From positions 1-6,205 of the forward strand of contig DAOWCP010000113.1 in assembly GCA_030639495.1 (NCBI GenBank): a stretch of 6,205 bases of DNA, given 5' to 3'. This DNA comes from JAGLTN01 sp023135255. Its GTDB lineage: Bacteria > Planctomycetota > Phycisphaerae > Sedimentisphaerales > Anaerobacaceae. The translations under genes and the position numbers were made by a program. How positions within the stretch are numbered: the stretch's first letter is position 1; each line of letters starts with the position of its first letter. Below are positions 1-6,205 of this stretch, one piece after another. Under the pieces are notes generated by a model. It searched no databases and was not told the origin of the DNA. It worked only from the letters and a program-made list of their open reading frames with translations.

Positions 1-62
1 AAAAAAATAAATGGAATAATCTGACCAGTCCGCTTACAATAGCTCAAAATATTCAGAATCGA

Positions 63-67
63 AAGGA
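63..67 (+). promoter_or_regulatory. Ribosome binding site for the aldo-keto reductase, supports a GTG start
   Basis: AAGGA lies six bases before the GTG at 74. The first in-frame ATG (110) has no comparable purine-rich element at a suitable distance. Together with the N-terminal similarity to E. coli YghZ, this decides the start in favour of GTG. Confidence 0.7.
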
Positions 68-73
68 ACAAAG

Positions 74-1060
74 GTGGCTTTAGTAAATAACAACGACAGG
101 TACGACCAAATGAAATACAACCGCTGCGGGCGAAGCGGCCTTTTATTGCCGGCTGTGTCTCTGGGATTATGGCACAACTTCGGCGGTGTTGACACCTTAG
201 AAAACAGCCGAGCAATGGCAACTACCGCTTTTGATCTGGGTATAACACATTTCGACCTTGCCAATAACTATGGTCCGCCTCCAGGCTCTGCAGAAGAGAG
301 CTTTGGTCAGATACTAAAATCAGACCTCGCCAAACATCGCGATGAATTAATAATATCCACAAAAGCTGGATATCTAATGTGGCCTGGGCCATACGGCAAG
401 GGTGGTTCAAAAAAATACCTGCTTGCAAGTCTGGATCAATCTTTAAAACGAATGGGCGTTGACTATGTGGACATTTTTTACTCCCACTGCGCTGACCCGG
501 AGACCCCTATTGAGGAAACTATGGATGCCCTCGCCCACGCTGTCCGTCAGGGCAAGGCTGTCTACGCAGGCATTTCGTCTTATTCGGCGGAGCAGACACA
601 AAAAGCATCAGATACTTTAAAGCAGATGCAAACCCACTGTCTCATACATCAGCCAAGCTACTCAATGCTCAACCGTTGGCCGGAAGAAGGACTCTTAGAT
701 GTCTTAGAGAAACAGGGCATAGGCTGTATAACATTTTGTCCGCTTGCTCAAGGTCTCTTAACTGATAAGTACCTGAAAGGCATACCAAGTGACAGCCGAG
801 CCGCCAAACCTCATGGCTTTTTAACTTCCGACAAGATCACTAAGCCGCTACTGCAAAAAATAACATCCCTGAACAACCTCGCCAAAGATCGGGGTCAGTC
901 CCTCGCACAGATGGCTTTAGCATGGATCCTAAAAGACAACCGAATAACATCCGTTCTTATAGGTGCAAGCAAAGTCAGCCAAATAGAAGAAAATGTAAAA
1001 GCTCTCGATAATCTCAATTTCACAAAAGAAGAACTAACCCTGATAGATGAAATTCTATAA
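74..1060 (+). CDS. gpr: Aldo-keto reductase, Gpr/YghZ-type (L-glyceraldehyde 3-phosphate reductase-like)
   Basis: This is a 328-residue cytosolic NADPH-dependent aldo-keto reductase of the YghZ/AKR14 branch. E. coli Gpr reduces L-glyceraldehyde 3-phosphate and also acts on methylglyoxal, so a detoxifying role is likely here. The protein is a single TIM barrel. The catalytic tetrad is visible as D61 and Y66 (in FDLANNYGPPPGSAEE), K97 (STKAGY) and H138 (FYSH). The C-terminal cofactor-binding segment is SVLIGAS-x5-EEN at about 293-307. The GTG start is chosen because residues 1-22 line up with the N-terminus of YghZ (RYDQMKYNRCGRSG against RYGQMQYRYCGKSG) and an AAGGA site precedes it; the ATG at residue 13 would cut into that conserved part. 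The protein ends in LIDEIL, roughly 15 residues shorter than E. coli Gpr as I recall it (346 aa). It is separated from proS by 223 bp, so it is probably its own transcription unit. Family assignment is sure; the exact substrate is inferred. Confidence 0.93.
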   Translation: MALVNNNDRYDQMKYNRCGRSGLLLPAVSLGLWHNFGGVDTLENSRAMATTAFDLGITHFDLANNYGPPPGSAEESFGQILKSDLAKHRDELIISTKAGYLMWPGPYGKGGSKKYLLASLDQSLKRMGVDYVDIFYSHCADPETPIEETMDALAHAVRQGKAVYAGISSYSAEQTQKASDTLKQMQTHCLIHQPSYSMLNRWPEEGLLDVLEKQGIGCITFCPLAQGLLTDKYLKGIPSDSRAAKPHGFLTSDKITKPLLQKITSLNNLAKDRGQSLAQMALAWILKDNRITSVLIGASKVSQIEENVKALDNLNFTKEELTLIDEIL

Positions 1061-1083
1061 TATACTGATCCCAATTGAATTTT
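1060..1083 (+). repeat. Left arm of a 24-bp perfect inverted repeat flanking proS
   Basis: These 24 bases (core TACTGATCCCAATTGAA) are the exact reverse complement of 3039-3062. The arm begins on the last base of the reductase stop codon (TAA, 1058-1060) and ends in a T run. Identity stops on both sides (1059 against 3063, and 1084 against 3038). The arm has no internal hairpin of its own, so it is not an ordinary rho-independent terminator. I found no third copy by eye in the window. Confidence 0.9.
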
Positions 1084-1092
1084 TCTGTTTAT

Positions 1093-1139
1093 CCGCAGGC
1101 AAATAACTTAAAAATAACAAGTTAGGGATTTATTCGCGG
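1093..1139 (+). other. Imperfect stem-loop in the reductase-proS intergenic region
   Basis: The inner stem is TAACTT (1104-1109) with AAGTTA (1119-1124) around a 9-base AT-rich loop. It can be extended by AAAT (1101-1104) with ATTT (1128-1131), opposite a bulge, and by CCGC (1093-1096) with GCGG (1136-1139) across an internal loop. No T tract follows. It lies upstream of the predicted proS promoter, so if transcribed it would be in the 3' part of the reductase mRNA. It could be a processing or rho-related structure, or chance folding of AT-rich sequence. Confidence 0.3.
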
Positions 1140-1147
1140 GCATTTAC

Positions 1148-1161
1148 TACCCTGAAGGGTA
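1148..1161 (+). other. Small hairpin TACCC-TGAA-GGGTA upstream of proS
   Basis: A five-base-pair stem closes a TGAA tetraloop. It runs directly into TATAAATTG, giving GGGTATAAA (1157-1165), which is repeated exactly at 1203-1211 in the proS promoter. There is no following T run, so it is not a convincing terminator. It may be a protein-binding palindrome related to the one inside the promoter. Confidence 0.35.
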
Positions 1162-1182
1162 TAAATTGCTTATGTTAAATCC

Positions 1183-1211
1183 TTGCAACCAAACCCCGAT
1201 TTGGGTATAAA
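1183..1211 (+). promoter_or_regulatory. Probable sigma70-type promoter of proS
   Basis: The -35 box is TTGCAA (1183-1188) and the -10 box is TATAAA (1206-1211), separated by exactly 17 bases. Transcription would begin near 1218, leaving an untranslated leader of about 65 bases. The spacer and the first base of the -10 box carry an ACCC-N6-GGGT palindrome (1193-1206), a possible operator. The leader shows no T-box consensus or specifier stem, so tRNA-sensing control of the Firmicutes kind is not supported. Confidence 0.55.
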
Positions 1212-1283
1212 ACTGGTTAAATTCGTTAAGGTTTTTTAAAATGTAGAAGTTATTTAGCCAATGCTGCCAAAAAGGAAATACCA

Positions 1284-3035
1284 ATGAAATACAGCCGGAT
1301 GTTGATACCGACAATTAAAGAGATACCCGCAGACGCCGAGATTCCCTCTCACCAGCTTATGATTCGTGCTGGTTTAATAAGAAAGCTCGCAAGCGGCACA
1401 TATACATACCTACCGACAGGGTTTCGCTGCCTGCGCAAAGTTACCGAGATCGTCCGCGATGAAATGAACAAAGCCGGCGCACAGGAAATACTTATGCCAG
1501 CGATTCAGCCCATCGAGCTTTGGCAGAAAACCGGCAGAGACGTTGACTATGGCGAAACAATGGCAAAGTTTACCGACCGCCACGGCAGAGTAAACGTCCT
1601 TGCTCCAACCGCGGAAGAGGTCGTAACATTTGTCGGCGCAAACGAAATAAATTCGTATAAACAACTGCCGATTAATATTTACCAGATAAGCTTTAAATTC
1701 CGTGATGAGTTTCGCCCGCGTTTCGGTGTACTTCGCAGTCGTGAATTCATAATGAAAGACTCATATAGCTTCCACGCAACAGCCGAATCACTCGAAGAAA
1801 CTTATCGCTTAATGTACGACACATATTGCAAAATATTCAAACGTTGCGGCCTTGACTACGTTATAGTTGAAGCTGAAGCTGGTGAAATGGGTGGTTCAGG
1901 TTCGCACCAGTTTACTATTCCCTGTGAAAACGGCGAAGACATGATTGTTTATACCAAGGATGGTAAATATGCTGCGAATATTGAAAAAGCTGCTGTCGAT
2001 GCGGTAGAAAAAGACCCGCCTCTTGCAGGTCAACCGAGCTTGACCGAAGTAAGCACGCCAAACGCCGGCACAATTGAAGATGTTTGTAAATTCATGAAGA
2101 CGAAACCGAACAAGATGATTAAAACTATCATCTACAGTGCGGGCAATGAAGATCAGCCAAAGCAAACTGTTGCTGTTCTGGTAAGAGGCGACCACGAAGT
2201 AAACCCGGAAAAACTAACCCAGGCCCTGAATGGTATCCATACCGTTCTTGCCGACGAAGCAACCATAGAAAAAGTGACATCTGCGAAAGTAGGCTTTTCA
2301 GGCCCTGTAGGATTAGCTGGCAACGTTGACAAAATCTTCATCGACCACTCTGTTGCTGCAATGCAGGTCGCTGTAGCCGGTGCCAATAAAACCGATTGCC
2401 ATGTCAAAGGCGTTGTTCCGGGGCGCGACTTCCCACTCGAAGGCGACAACATTGAAATAACAGACATAAGAAACGCAGTCGAAGGTGACACCTACCAGGG
2501 CAAAAAGCTACTCTTCAAAAGAGGTATCGAAGTGGGACAGGTCTTCAAACTCGGTACAAAGTACAGCTCGAAAATGGGTGCAAAATTCCTCGACGAAAAC
2601 GGCAAGGAACAGATCTGCACTATGGGCTGTTACGGCATAGGCATAAACAGAATAATCGCATCAGCTATCGAAGCAGGCTGCGATAAAAATGGAATAATCT
2701 GGCCAATAACTATTGCGCCTTTCGAAGTAATGATTACCTCAATTGGAGATGATGAGGAAATAACATCTGTAGCTCAAAAAATCCATGATGGCCTCGAAGC
2801 AGCAGGTATCGAAGTGCTGTGGGATGACCGTGACGCCAGGGGCGGAGTTAAATTCAAAGATGCCGACCTTATCGGCATACCGCTGCGAGTAACCATAGGC
2901 AAAAGATCGATCGCAGATGGGAATGTAGAAATAAAACTGCGCAGCGAATCCGATAGCAGTAAAGTTGATATCGCTGGTGCTGCGGAAAAAATCATTGAAA
3001 TGGTAAAAGCAATGAAAGCTGAATTATACCCTTAA
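1284..3035 (+). CDS. proS: Prolyl-tRNA synthetase, bacterial type with editing domain
   Basis: This cytosolic class II synthetase charges tRNA(Pro) with proline using ATP. Its 583 residues compare with about 572 in E. coli ProRS. The order of parts is the bacterial (ProS type 1) one. The N-terminal catalytic region has motif 1 around 38-60 (SGTYTYLPTGFRCLRKV), the substrate-loop PTAEE at 108-112, and motif 2 FRDEFRPRFGVLRSREF at 139-155. The inserted INS editing domain spans roughly 225-405; K280 and H373 align with the E. coli editing-site Lys279 and His369 by my reading. Motif 3 is GCYGIGINRI at 448-457. The C-terminal anticodon-binding domain is about 477-575 (IAPFEVMI, LWDDRDARGGVKFKDADLIGIP). 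AAGGA at 1272-1276, seven bases upstream, supports the ATG, and residue 1 matches the family start. The gene has its own promoter and is bracketed by a 24-bp perfect inverted repeat. Its base and codon use look like those of its neighbours, with no sign of truncation. Confidence 0.98.
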   Translation: MKYSRMLIPTIKEIPADAEIPSHQLMIRAGLIRKLASGTYTYLPTGFRCLRKVTEIVRDEMNKAGAQEILMPAIQPIELWQKTGRDVDYGETMAKFTDRHGRVNVLAPTAEEVVTFVGANEINSYKQLPINIYQISFKFRDEFRPRFGVLRSREFIMKDSYSFHATAESLEETYRLMYDTYCKIFKRCGLDYVIVEAEAGEMGGSGSHQFTIPCENGEDMIVYTKDGKYAANIEKAAVDAVEKDPPLAGQPSLTEVSTPNAGTIEDVCKFMKTKPNKMIKTIIYSAGNEDQPKQTVAVLVRGDHEVNPEKLTQALNGIHTVLADEATIEKVTSAKVGFSGPVGLAGNVDKIFIDHSVAAMQVAVAGANKTDCHVKGVVPGRDFPLEGDNIEITDIRNAVEGDTYQGKKLLFKRGIEVGQVFKLGTKYSSKMGAKFLDENGKEQICTMGCYGIGINRIIASAIEAGCDKNGIIWPITIAPFEVMITSIGDDEEITSVAQKIHDGLEAAGIEVLWDDRDARGGVKFKDADLIGIPLRVTIGKRSIADGNVEIKLRSESDSSKVDIAGAAEKIIEMVKAMKAELYP

Positions 3036-3038
3036 GAT

Positions 3039-3062
3039 AAAATTCAATTGGGATCAGTATAT
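3039..3062 (-). repeat. Right arm of the 24-bp perfect inverted repeat flanking proS
   Basis: This is the exact reverse complement of 1060-1083. It starts four bases after the proS stop codon (TAA, 3033-3035) and ends one base before the AAGGA ribosome binding site (3063-3067) of the next gene. It therefore fills nearly all of the 37-bp gap between proS and the DUF4416 gene. No terminator-like hairpin is present in this gap, so read-through from proS into the downstream operon is possible. Confidence 0.9.
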
Positions 3063-3072
3063 AAGGATAGCC

Positions 3073-3609
3073 ATGTGGCAGATAAATCCAGTTCAGCCTG
3101 TAAAGCTCATTATAGGCATTCTCGCTGGCGATGAGCAATGTCTGGCAAAAGCTCTCGAAACTTTGAAAGCTGAGTTCGGCGATTTCGACCTGGTTAGCGA
3201 TGCCTGGTCTTTTACGCAGACCGATTATTATGTAAATGAGATAGGCACCGAACCATTAAGGCAATTCGTTGCTGTCGATAAACTTATCGATCCGGGGGAA
3301 CTTGCCCAAATAAAGCACCGCACCAACGAAATCGAAAAGGCACTCGCAAAAACACTAAGAGATGATCTGCCCAGGCCGGTAAATTTGGACCCCGGTCTGA
3401 TCGAACCTTCAAAATTGATTTTAGCGTCAACAAAAAACTTCTCTCATCGTATATACATAGGCGATAATATGTATGCTGAGGTTACGCTGATCTATGAAAA
3501 AAAGCGATGGCGATGCTTCGATTGGACATACCCGGATTATCAAACTCAGCATTACCAGGATTTTTTGAGCAAAGTGAGAATTCGTTTATTGGAGCAACTT
3601 AAATCGTGA
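3073..3609 (+). CDS. DUF4416-family protein of unknown function
   Basis: This 178-residue soluble protein has no signal peptide or membrane segment. I recognise it as DUF4416 from PVKLIIGILAGD (9-20), SFTQTDYYVNEIG (46-58), the block RPVNLDPG (101-108) followed by KLILASTKNFSHRIY (114-128) and AEVTLIYE (135-142), and WTYPDY near the C-terminus (151-156). Members are full length at about this size. The family has no established biochemical role; some database entries label it GTP-binding, but I see no P-loop (GxxxxGKS/T) here, so I do not adopt that. AAGGA at 3063-3067, five bases before the ATG, supports the start. The stop codon overlaps the GTG of the WecA-like gene by four bases (GTGA, 3606-3609). 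This coupling suggests that the protein serves or regulates lipid-linked glycan assembly, but that is inference from position only. Confidence 0.85.
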   Translation: MWQINPVQPVKLIIGILAGDEQCLAKALETLKAEFGDFDLVSDAWSFTQTDYYVNEIGTEPLRQFVAVDKLIDPGELAQIKHRTNEIEKALAKTLRDDLPRPVNLDPGLIEPSKLILASTKNFSHRIYIGDNMYAEVTLIYEKKRWRCFDWTYPDYQTQHYQDFLSKVRIRLLEQLKS

Positions 3610-4703
3610 CACTAATAACAATCACAGCAGGGTTATTCATAGCTTCGTTTTTTACCTCAGCGATACTAACTGCTGTTGTGAAAAAAAGGTCAATAAAAGC
3701 GGGCTTCGTTTCAATTCCATCGCCGGACAGATACAACCAGAACATGATAGCCCTTGGCGGAGGCATTGCGATCTTCGCTTCATTAGCCGCTATTTTAATT
3801 GATTCGATGATCGTAGTTAAGTTTTTCCTCACAACCGGCCTAAGCAGATATTTCGACGAATCCGTAACTATCCACATTGTGGGCTTTCTCGACAAAGTCC
3901 CTCAGCTGTTGATTATCTTAGCCTGTATGACAGCATTATTCGCGGTTGGTCTCTACGATGACAAAAAACACCTCAGCCCATTTTTCAAACTTATCGTTCA
4001 GCTGATAGTAGCGTTCATCGCAGCATTCGTTGCTGATGTCCGAGTCGAGTTCTTCATCGAAAGCAGAATAATAACTTCTGTTATCTCTGCCCTGTGGATA
4101 ACTTTTGTTATAAATTCTTTCAACTTCCTTGATAACATGGATGGTGCCTCCGCGGGGATAGCTGCAATAGTAAGCTCGATCCTGCTAACTTCTGCTGTCC
4201 TTCATGGTCAGATTTTTATCAGCATTATGACGTTGGTATTTATCGCGGTCTTGTTAGGCTTTCTTATTTTTAACTTTCCGTCCGCAAAAATTTTCATGGG
4301 CGATGCAGGCTCATTCGTAATAGGCTTCTTCCTCGCAACTTTGACGCTGAAGACCACCTATTACAACCAGGCCCAAAACGAAAACTGGTATCCAATCCTC
4401 ATGCCCCTGATAATCATGGCAGTACCTTTCTACGATTTCATAAGCGTAACGATACTCAGAATCAGCCAGGGTAAAAGTCCTTTCGTAGGTGATACTCAAC
4501 ATTTTTCTCACCGCCTGAAACGCAGAGGCCTATCAGATACCCAGGTAGTCTTAACGCTATACCTTGCGACGGTTTGTACGGGTCTTGGCGCGGTTTTTCT
4601 CTATCAGGTAAATCTTATCGGCGCAGTTTTAATATTCGTACAGACATTCATGATACTTGCGATAATTGCGATTCTCGAATCAACTGCTAAGCAATCAAAA
4701 TGA
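3606..4703 (+). CDS. WecA/MraY-family undecaprenyl-phosphate sugar-1-phosphate transferase
   Basis: This 365-residue inner-membrane enzyme (E. coli WecA has 367) should transfer a HexNAc-1-phosphate from a UDP-sugar to undecaprenyl phosphate, the first step of O-antigen or related polysaccharide synthesis. About eleven hydrophobic segments are visible, near 3-23, 47-70, 99-117, 125-143, 155-171, 183-200, 204-223, 231-248, 263-282, 311-332 and 336-357. Family motifs on the cytosolic loops are GLYDDKK with D118/D119, NFLDNMDG with D176/D179, NFPSAKIFMGDAGS with D233, and the late histidine motif GDTQHFSHRL with H299 and H302. The histidine motif and the absence of MraY-specific loops favour a WecA/TagO/WbpL-like enzyme over peptidoglycan MraY; the precise sugar cannot be read. 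The GTG start overlaps the previous stop (GTGA), with GGAG at 3591-3594 upstream, and the stop overlaps the next start (ATGA). A segment of about 27 residues (72-98) between helices 2 and 3 is a likely extramembrane loop. Confidence 0.93.
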   Translation: MTLITITAGLFIASFFTSAILTAVVKKRSIKAGFVSIPSPDRYNQNMIALGGGIAIFASLAAILIDSMIVVKFFLTTGLSRYFDESVTIHIVGFLDKVPQLLIILACMTALFAVGLYDDKKHLSPFFKLIVQLIVAFIAAFVADVRVEFFIESRIITSVISALWITFVINSFNFLDNMDGASAGIAAIVSSILLTSAVLHGQIFISIMTLVFIAVLLGFLIFNFPSAKIFMGDAGSFVIGFFLATLTLKTTYYNQAQNENWYPILMPLIIMAVPFYDFISVTILRISQGKSPFVGDTQHFSHRLKRRGLSDTQVVLTLYLATVCTGLGAVFLYQVNLIGAVLIFVQTFMILAIIAILESTAKQSK

Positions 4704-6205
4704 TAAAAAATAAAACGAATTTAGAAAATACAAGCACGAAAAGCTTCATCACCGGGCTGATATTCTCAGCCTGCCTGTGCATAGTAGCACTAAGAGCAAC
4801 TTTCACCGAGGGTATGAACGTCCAGTCATCTTCGACAACGCCGTACCTCAGTTCAATTGTTGTGAGTCTGACTTTTTCATTCGTCCTGATAATACTATTT
4901 GCTTTTTGGCTTTGTCGATTAGTTCTCTCAGCCAGACTTAGTTATCGTTTTACCGCAATAGAAATACCGCTTGTTTTATTTCTCATCGCAGCCGGCATCG
5001 CAGCTGGCTTTGCTTCGAATAAGCGACTCGCGATCAACAGTATTGTGATTCTTGCCGCACCGATAATATTGGCTGTTCTGCTGACTCAGATAGCAGACCG
5101 CCCGGCAAAGGTGAAAGTTCTTTTGCTCGTTATCGCAGCCTTAGGCTTCCTCTCAACCATCCAGTGTTTTGAGCAGCTTTTTTCCGGCAACGATATGGCC
5201 ATTCAGCAGTACCAGCAGGATCCCGAAAGCATGCTCAGACCGTTAGGCATAACCAAAGGCACTTTCCAGCACTTCCTCTTCGAACACCGAATATATTCCA
5301 AAGGCGTCAAAGGTTTTTTCATGACCAGTAACTCTGCAGGCTCTTTTTCAATACTCGCATCTTTCGCAGCCTTTGCGTTATTTTACAATAGCTTAAAAAA
5401 ATTCAAAGCTGGTTTAATAAACAGAAACCTTTTTCTCGCCGCCGCAGTCGCATTTGTTGCTGTTCTCGCAGGGCTATTAATAACAAAAAGCAAAGGCGCA
5501 CTCGCATCTGCTTTTTTTTCTGCTTCAATGTTGGCTCTCTATTTGAAATTCCCGAAAATAGTAAAAGCCAACTCCAAAAAAATAATCATCTTAGCATTAT
5601 TAGTTTTATTGCTCGCAGGCTCGGCGGTAGTTTACTATGGCCAAACCCACGATACATTACCAGGCGGCAACTCAATGCTCGTTCGCTGGCAGTACTGGAA
5701 AAGCACCGTCCAGCTAATTGCCGATCATTGGCTGGTTGGTGTCGGCCCTGGTAATTTTGCTAATTACTACACTCAATACAAAATCCCCGCAGCCCTGGAA
5801 ACTGTTGCGGACCCGCATAATTTCATCCTGTCAATATCAGCACAGTTCGGCATCTTCGGGCTTTTAGCATTTTTGGCTATGATATTTTTCCCAATAAAAA
5901 AAGCTCTCTCAAAATCAACTTTGGAACCTGTTGAAAGTTCGGGTCGGGAAAAATCAGCTAAAGCTTCGTATATTATTTATCTCGTGATTCTCTCTGCCGT
6001 TTTGCTTATTGTCAGACCGATACTTTTAAAAATCGACACCGCCTCGCAGGATGCTGTCGTGGTGATTTACGTTATTATAGTTCTCTATGTTATGCCGGTG
6101 CTGGTTTTTGCGATGGGTTTTTTTATGTTTGCCTGTTCGCAGAAAGACAATGCTGTCGAAACCGACTCGGTGACATCTGCTGCGATTTTTTTCAGCCTGA
6201 TCGCT
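4700..6205 (+). CDS. O-antigen ligase/polymerase-like membrane protein (Wzy_C family), 3' end missing
   Basis: The reading frame is open from ATG 4700 to the window end: 502 codons with no stop, so the C-terminus is outside. It is a polytopic inner-membrane protein with hydrophobic segments near 16-34, 53-76, 87-105, 111-131, 138-157, 212-229, 243-262, 265-283, 293-313, 375-396, 423-445 and 452-478, and another beginning near 492. Wzy_C (O-antigen ligase) hallmarks are a GFFMTSNSAGSF segment (205-216), LVRWQYWKSTVQLI (327-340) with R329, HWLVGVGPGNF (343-353), and DPHNFILSISAQFGIFG (371-387). The 314-374 loop is the usual large periplasmic loop, and R329 and H373 are candidate equivalents of the Arg/His active site of WaaL-type ligases. 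It would join undecaprenyl-linked glycan to an acceptor, or polymerise repeat units; sequence alone rarely separates ligase from Wzy polymerase. The ATG overlaps the WecA-like stop (ATGA), and I see no clear Shine-Dalgarno, so translation is probably coupled. A charged loop at 397-422 is a cytosolic or periplasmic linker of unknown meaning. Confidence 0.88.
   Translation, partial: MIKNKTNLENTSTKSFITGLIFSACLCIVALRATFTEGMNVQSSSTTPYLSSIVVSLTFSFVLIILFAFWLCRLVLSARLSYRFTAIEIPLVLFLIAAGIAAGFASNKRLAINSIVILAAPIILAVLLTQIADRPAKVKVLLLVIAALGFLSTIQCFEQLFSGNDMAIQQYQQDPESMLRPLGITKGTFQHFLFEHRIYSKGVKGFFMTSNSAGSFSILASFAAFALFYNSLKKFKAGLINRNLFLAAAVAFVAVLAGLLITKSKGALASAFFSASMLALYLKFPKIVKANSKKIIILALLVLLLAGSAVVYYGQTHDTLPGGNSMLVRWQYWKSTVQLIADHWLVGVGPGNFANYYTQYKIPAALETVADPHNFILSISAQFGIFGLLAFLAMIFFPIKKALSKSTLEPVESSGREKSAKASYIIYLVILSAVLLIVRPILLKIDTASQDAVVVIYVIIVLYVMPVLVFAMGFFMFACSQKDNAVETDSVTSAAIFFSLIA

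Noticed and set aside
12..40. Possible promoter for the reductase with TACAAT (35-40) as -10 box.
   Set aside because: The hexamer 17 bases upstream (TGGAAT, 12-17) is a poor -35 box and the upstream context is cut off by the window start.
1060..1100. Rho-independent terminator after the reductase, suggested by the T run at 1081-1084.
   Set aside because: No GC-rich hairpin precedes the T run; the repeat arm does not fold on itself.
1241..1246. ATGTAG start-stop element in the proS leader, with AAGG upstream.
   Set aside because: A six-base coincidence; nothing else indicates ribosome stalling control.
1183..1283. T-box or other riboswitch in the proS leader.
   Set aside because: The predicted leader is only about 65 bases and has no T-box consensus, specifier stem or terminator hairpin.
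1261..1287. Eight-codon reading frame MLPKRKYQ whose TGA overlaps the proS ATG (ATGA), resembling a coupled leader peptide.
   Set aside because: It has only one proline codon, no clear ribosome binding site and no alternative terminator/antiterminator pair, so a proline-sensing attenuator is not supported. A short frame ending there is easily chance.
2153..2491. Minus-strand open frame of 112 codons inside proS, and other minus-strand frames elsewhere.
   Set aside because: They lie opposite confidently identified genes, show no recognisable domains and have no ribosome binding sites; they are antisense shadows.
3032..3063. Promoter in the right repeat arm using TATATA (3058-3063) as -10 box.
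   Set aside because: The only -35-like hexamer (TTAAGA, 3032-3037) is weak and spaced 20 bases away.
1..6205. CRISPR array, tRNA or rRNA genes, insertion sequence with transposase, toxin-antitoxin or defence genes.
   Set aside because: I saw no spaced direct repeats, cloverleaf, transposase motifs or defence-type domains; the coding space is filled by the five genes described.

Overview
The window reads as a bacterial chromosomal segment of moderate to slightly AT-rich base composition, with every gene on the + strand. In order it holds a Gpr/YghZ-type aldo-keto reductase, a bacterial-type prolyl-tRNA synthetase (proS), a DUF4416-family protein, a WecA/MraY-family polyprenyl-phosphate sugar-phosphate transferase, and an O-antigen ligase/polymerase-like membrane protein cut off by the window end. 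DUF4416 beside WecA-like and O-antigen-ligase-like genes suggests a Gram-negative-type lineage such as Planctomycetota (Phycisphaerae-like) or a deltaproteobacterial relative. This placement is inference from family recall, not from a search.

Bases 1-73 are a short upstream region with a good Shine-Dalgarno that fixes a GTG start for the reductase (74-1060). Bases 1061-1283 form a 223-bp intergenic region with a 24-bp repeat arm, small hairpins and a good sigma70-like promoter for proS (TTGCAA, 17 bp, TATAAA). proS fills 1284-3035. The gap to the next gene is 37 bp and is mostly the second arm of the same 24-bp repeat, in inverted orientation. DUF4416 (3073-3609), wecA-like (3606-4703) and the ligase (4700-end) are linked by 4-bp start/stop overlaps (GTGA, then ATGA), so they are probably one translationally coupled operon.

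The genes fall into three functional blocks: carbonyl/aldehyde reduction, translation, and cell-surface polysaccharide assembly. In the last block the WecA-like enzyme would load the first sugar-phosphate onto undecaprenyl phosphate and the ligase-like protein would transfer or polymerise the finished lipid-linked glycan. DUF4416 has no known function, but its coupling ties it to this block.

The most unusual signal is the perfect 24-bp inverted repeat (1060-1083 and 3039-3062) that brackets proS and its promoter. The arms touch the stop codon of the gene before and the ribosome binding site of the gene after. Inversion or movement of the bracketed segment would leave both flanking genes intact and would change read-through into the polysaccharide operon. 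No recombinase or transposase is visible here, so this remains a hypothesis.
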